NCBI GenBank assembly: GCA_016870515.1
Contig: VGBL01000018.1
Location: 1 to 40,566 of the forward strand
DNA from: Actinomycetota bacterium
GTDB lineage: Bacteria > Actinomycetota > Actinomycetes > S36-B12
Direction: 5' to 3'
DNA: 40,566 bases
Part shown: positions 6,775-16,782 of the stretch, piece by piece
Numbering within the stretch: the stretch's first letter is position 1
How the letters are laid out: each line of letters opens with the position of its first letter
Made by a program: the position numbers and the translations under genes
Notes under the pieces: generated by a model
Seen by the model: the letters and a program-made list of their open reading frames with translations, nothing else
What the model was told of the DNA's origin: nothing
Databases searched by the model: none

Positions 6775-7662
6775 ATGAATATCGACATGCGCCAGCAAAT
6801 GGGATCCGGCAAGGGCTTCATCGCCGCCCTCGACCAGAGCGGCGGGAGTACGCCCAAGGCCCTGAAGCTCTACGGTATCGACGAGGGAGCCTACTCCAAT
6901 GACGCGGAGATGTTCGATCTCGTGCACGCCATGCGCTCGCGTATCATCACCAACCCAGCCTTCAACGGAGACAAGGTCATCGCGGCGATCCTCTTCGAGA
7001 TGACCATGGACCGCGACATCGAAGGCCAGCCGACCCCCTCCTACCTGTGGGAGGTCAAGCGCGTGGTGCCGCTGGTCAAAGTGGATCTCGGCCTCGCCGA
7101 CGAGGTCGATGGCGCCCAGATCATGAAGCCCATGCCGCACCTTGACGACCTGTGCAAGCGCGCCGTCAGCAAGGGCGTCTTCGGCACCAAGATGCGCTCG
7201 GTGATCAACTCCGCCAACCCCGCGGGCATCAAGGCGGTCGTCGACCAGCAGTTCGACGTTGCGCTGCAGATCCTGGGGCACGGCCTGGTGCCGATCATCG
7301 AGCCCGAGGTCAACATCAAGAGCCCCGACAAGGCCGACAGCGAGGCTCTCCTGCGCGACGCGCTGCTCGCCGGCCTCGACCGCATTCCTGACGGCCAGCA
7401 GGTTATGTTCAAGCTGTCGCTGCCCAGCCACAACGACTTCTACAAGGTCCTCATCGATCACCCCAAGGGGCTTCGCGTCGTCGCCCTCTCGGGCGGCTAC
7501 TCCCGTGACGATGCCTGCGACATGCTCGCGGCCAACCACGGCATGATCGCGAGCTTCTCGCGTGCGCTCTCCGAGGGTCTCACCGCACAGCAGAGCGACG
7601 CGGAATTCACCGCCACGCTGCAGGCCGCAATCGACGAGATCTACGCCGCGTCGATCACCTGA
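6775..7662 (+). CDS. fda: Class I fructose-bisphosphate aldolase
   Basis: The enzyme cleaves fructose 1,6-bisphosphate to dihydroxyacetone phosphate and glyceraldehyde 3-phosphate through a Schiff base, in glycolysis and gluconeogenesis. The 295-residue product matches the short bacterial class I type known from Staphylococcus: GKGFIAALDQSGGSTPKALK (12-31), FGTKMRS (136-142), LVPIIEPEVNIKS (171-183) and MFKLSLPS with the likely Schiff-base lysine K213, then LSGGYSRDDA. The ATG at 6775 follows a GGGAGAA ribosome site; an upstream extension of the frame is non-coding. DUF3151 follows after 24 bases, a synteny often seen in actinobacteria next to aldolase genes. Confidence 0.95.
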   Translation: MNIDMRQQMGSGKGFIAALDQSGGSTPKALKLYGIDEGAYSNDAEMFDLVHAMRSRIITNPAFNGDKVIAAILFEMTMDRDIEGQPTPSYLWEVKRVVPLVKVDLGLADEVDGAQIMKPMPHLDDLCKRAVSKGVFGTKMRSVINSANPAGIKAVVDQQFDVALQILGHGLVPIIEPEVNIKSPDKADSEALLRDALLAGLDRIPDGQQVMFKLSLPSHNDFYKVLIDHPKGLRVVALSGGYSRDDACDMLAANHGMIASFSRALSEGLTAQQSDAEFTATLQAAIDEIYAASIT

Positions 7663-7674
7663 AGTCGCCTAGGG

Positions 7675-7680
7675 CAGGAT
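7675..7680 (+). promoter_or_regulatory. Predicted -10 (CAGGAT) of the DUF3151 gene
   Basis: CAGGAT is followed by six bases and the GTG at 7687. The same hexamer and spacing precede purC, purL and the HTH gene at 32651. Confidence 0.55.
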
Positions 7681-7686
7681 TCACGT

Positions 7687-8103
7687 GTGAGCACGCACGA
7701 GAACCTGCTGGGCGGTCCGCCGCCGACCTTCCTGCCCGATGATCCCGATCCCCGCGTCGACCTCGAACGTGGCGCCGATCCCCACGACGTGGCTGCCCGA
7801 TATCCGCAGTCCAGTCTCGCGTGGGCCGTGCTCGCCGACCAGGCGTGGGCGGAGGGCCGCACCGTGGAGTCCTACGCGTACGCGCGCGTCGGCTACCACC
7901 GTGGCCTGGATGCCCTGCGGCGCAATGGGTGGAAGGGCCACGGCCCCGTGCCGTGGAGCCACGAGTCCAATCGCGGTTTCCTGCGCTGTCTTGGCGCCCT
8001 GCAACGAGCTGCAGCCGCCATCGGCGAGACCGATGAAGCGCAGCGGTGCACGGCGTTCCTTGCCGACTGCGATCCCGCGGCTGCCGAGGCATTGAGTCGC
8101 TGA
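7687..8103 (+). CDS. DUF3151 family protein
   Basis: The 138-residue product matches the actinobacterial DUF3151 family: LLGGPPPTFLP near the start, then YPQSSLAWAVLADQAW, ESYAYARVGYHRGLDALRRNGWKG and GFLRCLGALQRAAAAIGE. The central part reads like a helical TPR-type fold. No biochemical role is known. The family is commonly encoded beside fructose-bisphosphate aldolase, as here, which hints at a link to central carbon metabolism. The GTG start is supported by the leaderless hexamer. Its stop is one base from the start of the FAD oxidoreductase gene, so the two are probably co-translated. Confidence 0.88.
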   Translation: MSTHENLLGGPPPTFLPDDPDPRVDLERGADPHDVAARYPQSSLAWAVLADQAWAEGRTVESYAYARVGYHRGLDALRRNGWKGHGPVPWSHESNRGFLRCLGALQRAAAAIGETDEAQRCTAFLADCDPAAAEALSR

Positions 8104-8104
8104 C

Positions 8105-9097
8105 ATGGCCGATGTCGCTGTCGTCGGGGGAGGCATCAGCGGCATTGCCTGCGCACGTTCCCTTGCTGACGCCGGTTTCACCGTCGACGTGATCGATCGG
8201 GGCCAGCGACTCGGTGGTCGCCTCGCCGTACAGACGTTGCGCGACACCGGCACCGCATGCGACGGCCGAGTTGTCGACGTCGGGGCCGCTTACCTGACCG
8301 TCTCGGATCCCGCGTTTGCCGCTGTTGTCGACGATTGGGTGGATCGCGGCACCGCACGCCCCTGGACCGACACCTTCCACGTAGCCGATGGCACCGGGCT
8401 GCTCGGCACGAAGCTCGGGCCGATGCGCTACGCCGCACCTCGCGGGCTGCGCAGCCTGGTCGAAGACCTCGCCGTCGAATTGCCATCCGATCTCGTGAGC
8501 ATCGCTCATCCCATGGACGTGGACTCCGTGATCGTCGGGCCTAATGGCGTCGACATCGCCGACACGACGTATCGCGCCGTGGCGCTCTGCGGCCCCGATC
8601 CGCAGATGCGATCTCTGCTGCACGCTGACACCAAGGCGCGCGATGTGCTCGCGGCCGCACCCATGTGGGAGCCCGTGATCGCCCTGACAGCCGTCTATGA
8701 CAAACGCACGTGGGCCGACCTCGACGCCGCCTTCGTCAACGACGATCCGGTCCTGTCGTTCGTCGCTGATGACGGCCGCCGACGTGGTGATGACGCGCCG
8801 GTGCTCGTCGCGCACTCCACGCCGATCCTTGCCGCCGGGCACCTGGCCGATCCGGTCACGGCGGCGCCGCTCATGCTCGGTGCCCTCGAGCGCATCGTCG
8901 CGGGCAGCGAGCCAGCGTGGTTCAGTGTGAAGCGCTGGACCTACGCGCGGCCCGCGCGCGCCCGCGACGACCTGTGCTTCTTCGACGGTGCAGTCGGACT
9001 CGCCGGTGACGCATGGGCAGGCCGGCCGCGCACCGAGGCCGCATGGCTCTCGGGCACGGCCCTCGGGCGCCGCATGGCCGAGGCGCTGACCGCCTAG
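8105..9097 (+). CDS. FAD-dependent amine oxidase-like oxidoreductase (renalase-like)
   Basis: The 330-residue protein opens with the Rossmann FAD motif VAVVGGGISGIACARSLADAG (GxGxxG at about 8-13), followed by an acidic end of the second strand (DVID) and RLGGRLAVQT, the amine-oxidase GGR motif. The C-terminal FAD-contacting segment is GLAGDAWAGRPRTEAAWLSGTALG. Length and layout resemble renalase-like or NAD(P)/FAD-dependent proteins; the substrate is not predictable. It starts one base after the DUF3151 stop. Its TAG stop shares CTAG with the stop of the convergent TlpA-like gene. Confidence 0.85.
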   Translation: MADVAVVGGGISGIACARSLADAGFTVDVIDRGQRLGGRLAVQTLRDTGTACDGRVVDVGAAYLTVSDPAFAAVVDDWVDRGTARPWTDTFHVADGTGLLGTKLGPMRYAAPRGLRSLVEDLAVELPSDLVSIAHPMDVDSVIVGPNGVDIADTTYRAVALCGPDPQMRSLLHADTKARDVLAAAPMWEPVIALTAVYDKRTWADLDAAFVNDDPVLSFVADDGRRRGDDAPVLVAHSTPILAAGHLADPVTAAPLMLGALERIVAGSEPAWFSVKRWTYARPARARDDLCFFDGAVGLAGDAWAGRPRTEAAWLSGTALGRRMAEALTA

Positions 9098-9669
9098 GCC
9101 TCGGCGGCGAGCTCGGCGAGCAGGGGCTCCAATTGACCCGGCTGCACGGGGCCGATGATTCGCGCGGCCAGGCGTCCCTGCCTGTCGATCACCACCGTGC
9201 TCGGAATCGATCTGGGCGGCACGCCGGGCACCGTCGCCATCAGCGCGCCGTCGCGATCGAAGATGCTCGGGTAGGGGCTTGAGGCGATGAGTCCGGCGGC
9301 ACCGATCGGGTCGTCCAGCACATTGAGTCCGAGGAAGATGACGCCTTCATCGAGGAACGACTCATGCGCCTGGGTGAGCAGGGGGAGCTCCTCGCGGCAT
9401 GGTGCGCACCATGACGCCCAGGCGTTGACCACGACGACGTCACCCAGATGGTCCGCGCTGCTCAGCGGACTGCCATCGGTGTCGAGGCCGCCGATGGTCA
9501 ACGGCTCGCGTTGGTCAGCGGGGATCACCTCCGTCCCCACGCGAGAGTCGCTGGCGGGAGGCGTCGCCGGCAGCGTGACGACGGGCGTGGGGGCATACAG
9601 GCCGGTGCCCCCACACCCACCCATCAGCAGCACGATGGGCGCGACGACGCTGATCCACCGTGACGTCAT
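9094..9669 (-). CDS. TlpA/ResA-like thioredoxin-fold lipoprotein
   Basis: The 191-residue exported protein has a lipobox LLMGGC (C19), a short linker and a thioredoxin-like domain with the redox pair WCAPC (C88, C91) and the cis-proline region IPSTVVIDRQGRLAARIIG. Proteins of this kind reduce apo-cytochrome c or copper-site cysteines outside the membrane. It is encoded directly after CtaG with an ATGA overlap at 9666-9669, which supports a role in delivering or reducing copper ligands for cytochrome oxidase or the nearby cupredoxin. GGAGGTGGG precedes the ATG at 9669, so this start is firm. Confidence 0.92.
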   Translation of the reverse strand: MTSRWISVVAPIVLLMGGCGGTGLYAPTPVVTLPATPPASDSRVGTEVIPADQREPLTIGGLDTDGSPLSSADHLGDVVVVNAWASWCAPCREELPLLTQAHESFLDEGVIFLGLNVLDDPIGAAGLIASSPYPSIFDRDGALMATVPGVPPRSIPSTVVIDRQGRLAARIIGPVQPGQLEPLLAELAAEA

Positions 9670-10514
9670 CCCACCTCCTGCGACTGCTCGCGGCGTTCGC
9701 GTCGTGCGGTACGCCATTCCTCCGACCGCCACCACTCGACGGCTGCCAGCATCATCCACAGCGAGTCGATGACCATGGTCAGGGCCCACATCAGCGCCCC
9801 GGCCAGCTGCTGGTCGAACTCCGGGTCGTAGCCGAGGCGCTCCGCGGCCACGACGTAACTGGGATAGAGCGTCACGGGCGACAGGAAGATGATCGCGCCG
9901 AGCACGGTCTCGGGAATCATCATGAGGCCGAGGGAGAGCACCCGGTAGGCCGGCCGTGGGCGCCTAGCGCACATGTCACTGCCGATGAGCGGGTAGTAGA
10001 AGAGCAGAGCGGCGATGAGGTAGAGCGGCCGCTCGACGAAGGCCATCGCGTCGTGGTCGCCCAGCACCCACTCCATCACGGGGGTGATGTGCGATCCGAT
10101 CAGGACTCCCGCGAAGAGCAGCCACGTGAAGATCGGATTGATGAGCAGCATCCCGACTGGTGAGCGAAGCGCACGAATGATCCCGGCCCGCACCCTTCCT
10201 GTCGTGGCGAGGACGGCGAGCGACACCGGTGAGGACAGCACGATGAAGGGAGCGGCCAGCATCATCACCGCCAGGTGCTGAGCCATGTGCGCCCAGAAGT
10301 ACGAGTGCGCCAGCGTCTCGAAGGGACCGAGGTAGGCCAAGGCCAACAGGGCGATTCCCACGAAGAAGGAGGTGGTCGACCATGGCGACCACCTGAGCCG
10401 TCGATCGCGCAGCCGGCGTAGGCCCCAGAGGTAGAGGCCGAGGGCTAGCGCGAGGTTGGCGATCACGAAGAGATCGAGGGTCCAGGTGCTCTCGCCGGGA
10501 ATCCAGGACCTCAC
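9666..10514 (-). CDS. ctaG: Cytochrome c oxidase assembly protein, caa3-type CtaG family
   Basis: The 282-residue polytopic membrane protein has about seven helices and matches the caa3_CtaG family: LGPFETLAHSYFWAHMAQHLAVMMLAAPFIVLSSP carries the conserved histidines in a membrane helix, and SHITPVMEWVLGDHDAM and FYYPLIGSD follow in the family order. These proteins help insert CuA/CuB copper in heme-copper oxidases of Gram-positives. The GTG at 10514 is supported by TATCGT six bases upstream. The gene overlaps tlpA-like by four bases and is divergent from a membrane cupredoxin gene with 31 bases between them. Confidence 0.9.
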   Translation of the reverse strand: MRSWIPGESTWTLDLFVIANLALALGLYLWGLRRLRDRRLRWSPWSTTSFFVGIALLALAYLGPFETLAHSYFWAHMAQHLAVMMLAAPFIVLSSPVSLAVLATTGRVRAGIIRALRSPVGMLLINPIFTWLLFAGVLIGSHITPVMEWVLGDHDAMAFVERPLYLIAALLFYYPLIGSDMCARRPRPAYRVLSLGLMMIPETVLGAIIFLSPVTLYPSYVVAAERLGYDPEFDQQLAGALMWALTMVIDSLWMMLAAVEWWRSEEWRTARRERREQSQEVG

Positions 10515-10520
10515 GCCCCC

Positions 10521-10526
10521 ACGATA
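10521..10526 (-). promoter_or_regulatory. Predicted -10 (TATCGT) of ctaG, overlapping a divergent promoter
   Basis: TATCGT on the minus strand is six bases from the GTG at 10514. On the plus strand TAGGCA at 10525-10530 may serve the cupredoxin gene, so the two divergent -10 elements would overlap by two bases and compete. Confidence 0.55.
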
Positions 10527-10545
10527 GGCATTCGAAGGCGACGAA

Positions 10546-11304
10546 ATGCCCGTCGAACCCGTCGATAACCCCTACCGTGGGGCCACTCGGGAGTCATGGG
10601 GGTTCGTGAAGAGGTTGCTGGTCGCCGTGATCTCCGTCCTCATTGGGGCCGGCGTGGTAACAGGCGTAGCCGTCTTCGCCCACGCCACGAGCGGTGAGCC
10701 GCCCGTGCTGATCGCCACCCCAGGCGGCACTGTCGACACCCCCGAGGGCCCGATGAACTCCGCCTCCCTGGAGTTGCAGGTCTATCCCAACAACTCCGAT
10801 CAGGTGCCCGGGCCGATGGAGGGCGTCAACGCTCTCTATGCCAGCCAGGGCTGGCCGTTCTACTGGCCTTCGACCACGCTTGAGGTGCCGGCGAATTCGT
10901 TGATCACCGTGACGATCAAGCAATACGCCGGTGGCGGCAAGGTCTTCAATCCCTACTGGGCGAAGGTACACGGCACCGTCGACGGCTCCATGACCGTCAA
11001 CGGCAAGACCGTCACCGAGTGGGATCCGACCAGGGTGGCGCACACGTTCACGATCCACCAGTACCCCGACAGTGGTCAGCCCTACCTCTTCGTGTCGGTG
11101 CCGCTCCCGGATCTCAGTGGCAACGAGGTGGGCAACGCCAACCCCTACGTCGACAACCCCAAGGTCGTCACCTTCACGTTCAAGACCGGCGCCCCCGGCA
11201 CCTACGTCTGGAACTGCGAGTACCCGTGCGGTGACCTGTACCAGGAGTTCGGCGGCCCGATGCAGCAGCGCGGGTGGATGTCCGGCACAGTGCAGGTGGT
11301 CTGA
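10546..11304 (+). CDS. Membrane-anchored cupredoxin-domain protein with altered CuA-like motif
   Basis: The 252-residue protein has one N-terminal membrane helix (about 23-45) and an extracytoplasmic domain resembling subunit II of cytochrome oxidase. Near the end GTYVWNCEYPCGDLYQEFGG aligns with the CuA loop (C-x3-C-G-x2-H): both cysteines are present (C224, C228) but the histidine position is Tyr. H166 (AHTFTIH, with H171) is at the place of the first histidine, and Met239 or Met245 could replace the methionine ligand. It may therefore bind a single copper rather than CuA. Its divergent neighbour is ctaG with a TlpA-like lipoprotein, supporting a copper role. The ATG at 10546 is the first good start; a weak GAAGG lies upstream. 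Confidence 0.8.
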   Translation: MPVEPVDNPYRGATRESWGFVKRLLVAVISVLIGAGVVTGVAVFAHATSGEPPVLIATPGGTVDTPEGPMNSASLELQVYPNNSDQVPGPMEGVNALYASQGWPFYWPSTTLEVPANSLITVTIKQYAGGGKVFNPYWAKVHGTVDGSMTVNGKTVTEWDPTRVAHTFTIHQYPDSGQPYLFVSVPLPDLSGNEVGNANPYVDNPKVVTFTFKTGAPGTYVWNCEYPCGDLYQEFGGPMQQRGWMSGTVQVV

Positions 11305-11331
11305 TGGCTGACACCCTGACGCCCCCGACCG

Positions 11332-12015
11332 ATGGTCGGTTGCCAGTACTCCGCCACCGATCCCAATGTGGGCGGTTGGGTGCAGTGGCCGGTACTCCCG
11401 CCGATGGCGGCCCCTCCGGGATACCAGGGCCCCGGCTGGTACCTGTGCGATGGCAGCTCGGGAGGCGGCGACACCGGCGGCAGCACTCCGGAGGAAAGCC
11501 CCTTTGATCCGTCCATACCGCCCTGCGTCACCGACGAGAGCGGTCAGTCCGGCCCGCCCGAGGGGTTCTCCAATTGCATCAACCCCGGCACGCAGGCAGC
11601 GGCGGTGGTCAACGCCCTGCGCGCCTCGGTTCGCGCGGCCGTCGGTCAATCGCTGTCATTGAAGACCTCCAATGCGAGTGGCACCACGCGCATCGTCTCA
11701 CCCGCGCAGACGACCGAAAGCGTCGTGCGTCCCTTCGGAGCCAAGGCATCCAACACTCCGACCGTGCGCCTGGCCACCGTGCCCGGCGCCACGTGCGCTG
11801 TCACGGCGACGTCCGGCAAGGCCAAGACGACTCTCATGGCCAAGGGCACTGCGGTCAAGGGCCAGCTCGATACCAAGGTCACGGCGGCCAGCCTGCGCAC
11901 CAAGCTCAAGGCAGCGGTGGGGGCCCAGGCGGTGATCAGGGCGGCCTGCTCGATCAAGGTGGGCACCAAGACCGCGAAGCTGCCCAATGCGAGCGTCACC
12001 GTCAAGTTCACCTGA
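11332..12015 (+). CDS. Hypothetical Ala/Thr/Lys-rich protein, start uncertain
   Basis: The 227-residue frame has a Gly/Pro/Trp-rich first third (GGWVQWPVLPPMAAPPGYQGPGW) and an alanine, threonine and lysine-rich rest resembling secreted actinobacterial proteins, with a few spaced cysteines. No family is recognised. The codon third-position GC supports this frame from about 11332. There is no signal peptide and no ribosome site at 11332. An ATG at 11304 overlaps the cupredoxin stop (TGATG) but is in another frame that ends at 11507, so a frameshift between 11304 and 11350 or an incomplete N terminus is possible. It lies directly after the cupredoxin gene and may be co-transcribed. Confidence 0.55.
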   Translation: MVGCQYSATDPNVGGWVQWPVLPPMAAPPGYQGPGWYLCDGSSGGGDTGGSTPEESPFDPSIPPCVTDESGQSGPPEGFSNCINPGTQAAAVVNALRASVRAAVGQSLSLKTSNASGTTRIVSPAQTTESVVRPFGAKASNTPTVRLATVPGATCAVTATSGKAKTTLMAKGTAVKGQLDTKVTAASLRTKLKAAVGAQAVIRAACSIKVGTKTAKLPNASVTVKFT

Positions 12016-12026
12016 TGTGACCGGAA

Positions 12027-13962
<1,936 letters not shown>

Positions 13963-13968
13963 GCAGGC

Positions 13969-13974
13969 ATCGTA
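13969..13974 (-). promoter_or_regulatory. Predicted -10 (TACGAT) of the membrane-protein gene
   Basis: TACGAT is on the minus strand, six bases from the GTG at 13962. Confidence 0.6.
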
Positions 13975-14050
13975 ATGGCCACGCGATGAGAGGCGGAGGG
14001 AGTGGACCTTCCCACCGATCCGCGTTCGGCCCATCCGGACACCCACGCAG

Positions 14051-14380
14051 GTGCTCCCGTGCAAGCGCCTGATGCCGGTCGCTGGCCCTGGGTCATTCGC
14101 ACGCTCCAGCCGGTCGGGTAGCGGCCGCGTCCAGGTCAAGACCGATATCCGGAACCACCGCTCGCAGCGCGCCATCGCCGGCATCGGCGCCACCTACGAG
14201 GGAGTGCGGCGCCGCTACCAGCGCCGCGACGACGGCACGGTGCGCGACACCGTCCTGTTTTCGGTCACGGCCGAGGAGCGGCCCGGCGCACGCACGCTCC
14301 TCGAGCGACGCCTGGGTGTCGCGTCATCGGTCAAGAATTCTGACTCATTGGCAACTGCACGCGGCCTGTGCTTATTGTGA
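14051..14380 (+). pseudogene. C-terminal remnant of a GNAT acetyltransferase
   Basis: From about 14120 the frame reads GRVQVKTDIRNHRSQRAIAGIGATYEGV and then DGTVRDTVLFSVTAEE and LLERRLG, which is the C-terminal third of RimJ/RimL-type GNAT acetyltransferases. The acetyl-CoA-binding core that should precede it is missing: the 5' part (14051-14115) does not read as GNAT in any frame, and the next gene begins only 90 bases farther upstream on the other strand. After the GNAT end the frame runs on into the promoter of the CAP gene. It is most likely a decayed fragment left by a deletion or insertion. Confidence 0.65.
14373..14378 (+). promoter_or_regulatory. Predicted -10 (TATTGT) of the CAP-domain gene
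   Basis: TATTGT is seven bases from the ATG at 14386. A possible -35, TTGGCA, is at 14348-14353 (19-base spacing). Confidence 0.55.
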
Positions 14381-14385
14381 TGCCT

Positions 14386-15273
14386 ATGCGCAAGAGACCG
14401 ATGCGGGCAGTCGTGTCGACGGTCGTGGTCAGCCTCACCGTGCTCTCTACCGCACCCCAGGCCCTGGCTGATGAGCCCGGCTGGCTTTCGCACATCAACG
14501 AGTTTCGCGATGGCCTTCGGCTCGATCCGGTTAAGGAGGACCCTCGCCTATCGCGCACCGCCCGCCTGCACTCGATCTACATGGTGGAGACCGGCTTCGT
14601 CGAGCATGGGGAGAAGCCGGGCACGAAGTGGACCACCGAAGCCGGTCGGCAGGCCGGCGAGCAGAGCAATGTCGCGGGTGGCACCGGCACGACCCCCACG
14701 CCGCAAGAAGCGGTCAACCTCTGGATCGAGGGGCCCTTTCATCGACTTGGCCTGATGCGCCCGGCCTGGCGAACGACCGGGTTCTCCCTGGAGTCCGGTA
14801 CCCGCGATGGCGAGGACCGCTGGGGCGCCACCCTCAATGTCATCGGCGGGCTCACGGGCTCGTCGGCTGCCCAGTGGCCCATGGTGTGGCCGAACGCGCG
14901 CCGCGAGGTGGCGACGTCGTTCCTGCAGTTCGAGCGGGTCGAATGGCCCGATCCTGCTGTTGGTTGTCCGGACTCCAAGGGCATTGACTACGGCACGATC
15001 ATCACCGCGTCGTTTGGTCCCGGTGATCGCGCCCGGATCAAGTCGGTGCGCCTGCGGGTGAACGGCGGGGCCCCGGTGCCCATATGCACACACACATCCA
15101 GCACGTACAAGCATGATGACTACACCGACGTGGGGTGGCGAATCCTCGCGGAGAACAACACGGTGATGGTGCTGCCGCGGGTGGTGCTGAGCCCAGGTAC
15201 GACGTACCAGGGCCGGATCACGCTCACCGACGGTCGGATGGCGCCGATCCGCTTCACCACCGCACCGACCTAA
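14386..15273 (+). CDS. Secreted CAP (SCP/PR1) domain protein
   Basis: The 295-residue product starts with a signal peptide (MRKRPMR, hydrophobic core, cleavage likely after ALA at 26-28). The mature part opens with WLSHINEFRDGLRLDPVKEDPRLSRTARLHSIYM, typical of bacterial CAP domains, with the H-x-GE-like centre FVEHGEKPG and later GPFHRLGLMRPAWRTTGF. The C-terminal half (from about 180) is an extra region ending with an Ig-like strand pattern (VVLSPGTTYQGRITLTDG). CAP proteins of bacteria are secreted and mostly uncharacterised. Two earlier in-frame starts exist, but 14386 fits the leaderless hexamer. Its TAA shares CTAA with the stop of the convergent lipoprotein gene. Confidence 0.85.
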   Translation: MRKRPMRAVVSTVVVSLTVLSTAPQALADEPGWLSHINEFRDGLRLDPVKEDPRLSRTARLHSIYMVETGFVEHGEKPGTKWTTEAGRQAGEQSNVAGGTGTTPTPQEAVNLWIEGPFHRLGLMRPAWRTTGFSLESGTRDGEDRWGATLNVIGGLTGSSAAQWPMVWPNARREVATSFLQFERVEWPDPAVGCPDSKGIDYGTIITASFGPGDRARIKSVRLRVNGGAPVPICTHTSSTYKHDDYTDVGWRILAENNTVMVLPRVVLSPGTTYQGRITLTDGRMAPIRFTTAPT

Positions 15274-16684
15274 AGGACCGGATCGACCTTTAGTCCGTAG
15301 ACGATGCCGCGCGACGTGGTGACCTGCACCTGGTAGAAGCCGGGGGTGTTGGGGGCGACGATGTAGAGGTCGGGTCCGGGGGTGGTGACCTCGATCTTGG
15401 TCACCGGGTCCCCGTCTCGGGTGAGTTCGATGATGGTCCCGGCCTTCCACGCCCCGATGGCCACGCGGAACTTCAGGCCTGCCGCGACGACCTTGTGCGA
15501 GACGATGCTGAAGGCCTTGACGTTGATCTCGATCGGCGTGGGCTTCAGCTCCCCGACGATGACGACGTAGCCGAGGTCGCCGCTGCCCTTACCCTGCGCG
15601 ATGACATTGGTGAAGGAGAAGGTGCCGTTCGCCTTGACGGTGCTCATTCCCTGTGGCGAGTCGCCCAGCAGCAGGCGCACCGTGGTGCCCTCCTTGACGC
15701 CGATCGTCTTGCCCTTGATATCGAAGGACTCCCCGGCCGAGTACGACGCTCCGGCGGACGGCTCGGTGATGTCGACCGAGGGCTCGGTGATGACCACCTT
15801 GACCTTCTGCGGCCCGCTCGCCGCATCGAAGTCGGGAAGGGGCTGATTGGCAGGCACGCATACTGGTTTTCGAAGGGACGGCATGCGGCGAGGTCGCCCT
15901 TGGCGGTGACGGACAGCGACGTGCCGCGACCCTCGCGCGTATTGATGGCGACGGATGCGCGTCCCTTGGGGTCGGTGAACACCGTGAAGGTGTTGGCACC
16001 GGTGGCGAAGGTGCCCGGGCCCTTCTCCGGGAGCATGAGGTCGACCGACGCGTTTTCGACAGGGTTGCCGAAGACATCGGTCACCTGCACGATCGCGTCG
16101 ATGGGGTCGCCGGCGTCGATCTTCGCGGCCGAGACCTCTAGGTCGACGTCGCGAGCCGCCTCGCGCACCGTGGCGACCGCAAACGTCACCACCTCCTCGT
16201 TGAGGCCCTGTGCACGGATGGCGCCTTTGCCGACGACGGTGGAGAAGGCGTAGGCGACGGCGACGCACTTCTCCGGCCCGGCCTCGCTGAAGACCGTGAG
16301 CTCGCCGACCGCAGGCGTCGTGCCGGTGAGCGTCTCGACGAGTTGGGCTCCGGTCGCGCGGAAGGTGACTGGTGATCCGCTGGAGGAGGTCGTGATCTCC
16401 AGGCGCAGGACCGAGGGGCGCTGCTCGTCGCCACCCTCCAGGCCCTGGTAGGGCACGACGAGCGGGGTGTTGAACGCCGCTGCCGGGATACCGTTGACGG
16501 TCAGGTTTTCGACATCGGGTGGCGTCACCGAGTCGCCCGTGCCGCAGGCGGCGGCGGGCATCGTCAACGTGGGGGTGGCCGGTGCAGGTGGCGAGGATTC
16601 CTGCGATGACGGCAGGAGCCCGCATCCCGCGAGGACGACCACGCCCACGGTGAGTGCCGCGCTGCCTCGCCACGCCGCTCTCAC
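15270..16684 (-). pseudogene. Ig-like-domain lipoprotein gene with a one-base frameshift
   Basis: The first part (from the GTG at 16684) encodes a lipoprotein signal with lipobox VLAGC, then a secreted region including an invasin/Big-like Ig domain (IVQVTDVFGNPVENASVDLMLP, FTDPKGRASVAINTREG). After FENQYAC the sense changes frame: PANQPLPDFDAASG and the following beta-rich Lys/Val/Thr repeats to the stop at 15270 are in the -1 frame. The total length, 1415 bases, is one base short of a whole number of codons. The shift lies between about 15850 and 15885, near an AAAA/TTTT run, so a sequencing or assembly deletion is possible as well as real decay. A start-proximal TACGAT (16691-16696) is intact. 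No function is assigned. Confidence 0.75.
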
Positions 16685-16690
16685 TCCTCC

Positions 16691-16696
16691 ATCGTA
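16691..16696 (-). promoter_or_regulatory. Predicted -10 (TACGAT) of the frameshifted lipoprotein gene
   Basis: TACGAT is six bases from the GTG at 16684. The spacer GGAGGA also resembles a ribosome site but is too close to the start to act as one. Confidence 0.55.
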
Positions 16697-16770
16697 CGAG
16701 GAGCGAATGCCTTAAGCGTGGCGCCGGGCCACTGACTGCTGGCTGGAGCGATGGTGAGGGCCCCCGTCGA

Positions 16771-16776
16771 TAGGCT
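16771..16776 (+). promoter_or_regulatory. Predicted -10 (TAGGCT) of purD
   Basis: TAGGCT is six bases from the GTG at 16783. Confidence 0.65.
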
Positions 16777-16782
16777 CCCGTC

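Noticed and set aside
11304-11507. Short frame starting at the ATG that overlaps the cupredoxin stop
   Set aside because: After about 10 residues it becomes Arg/Gly/His-rich shadow sequence; the coding signal is in the other frame. Kept only as a possible coupling or frameshift clue.
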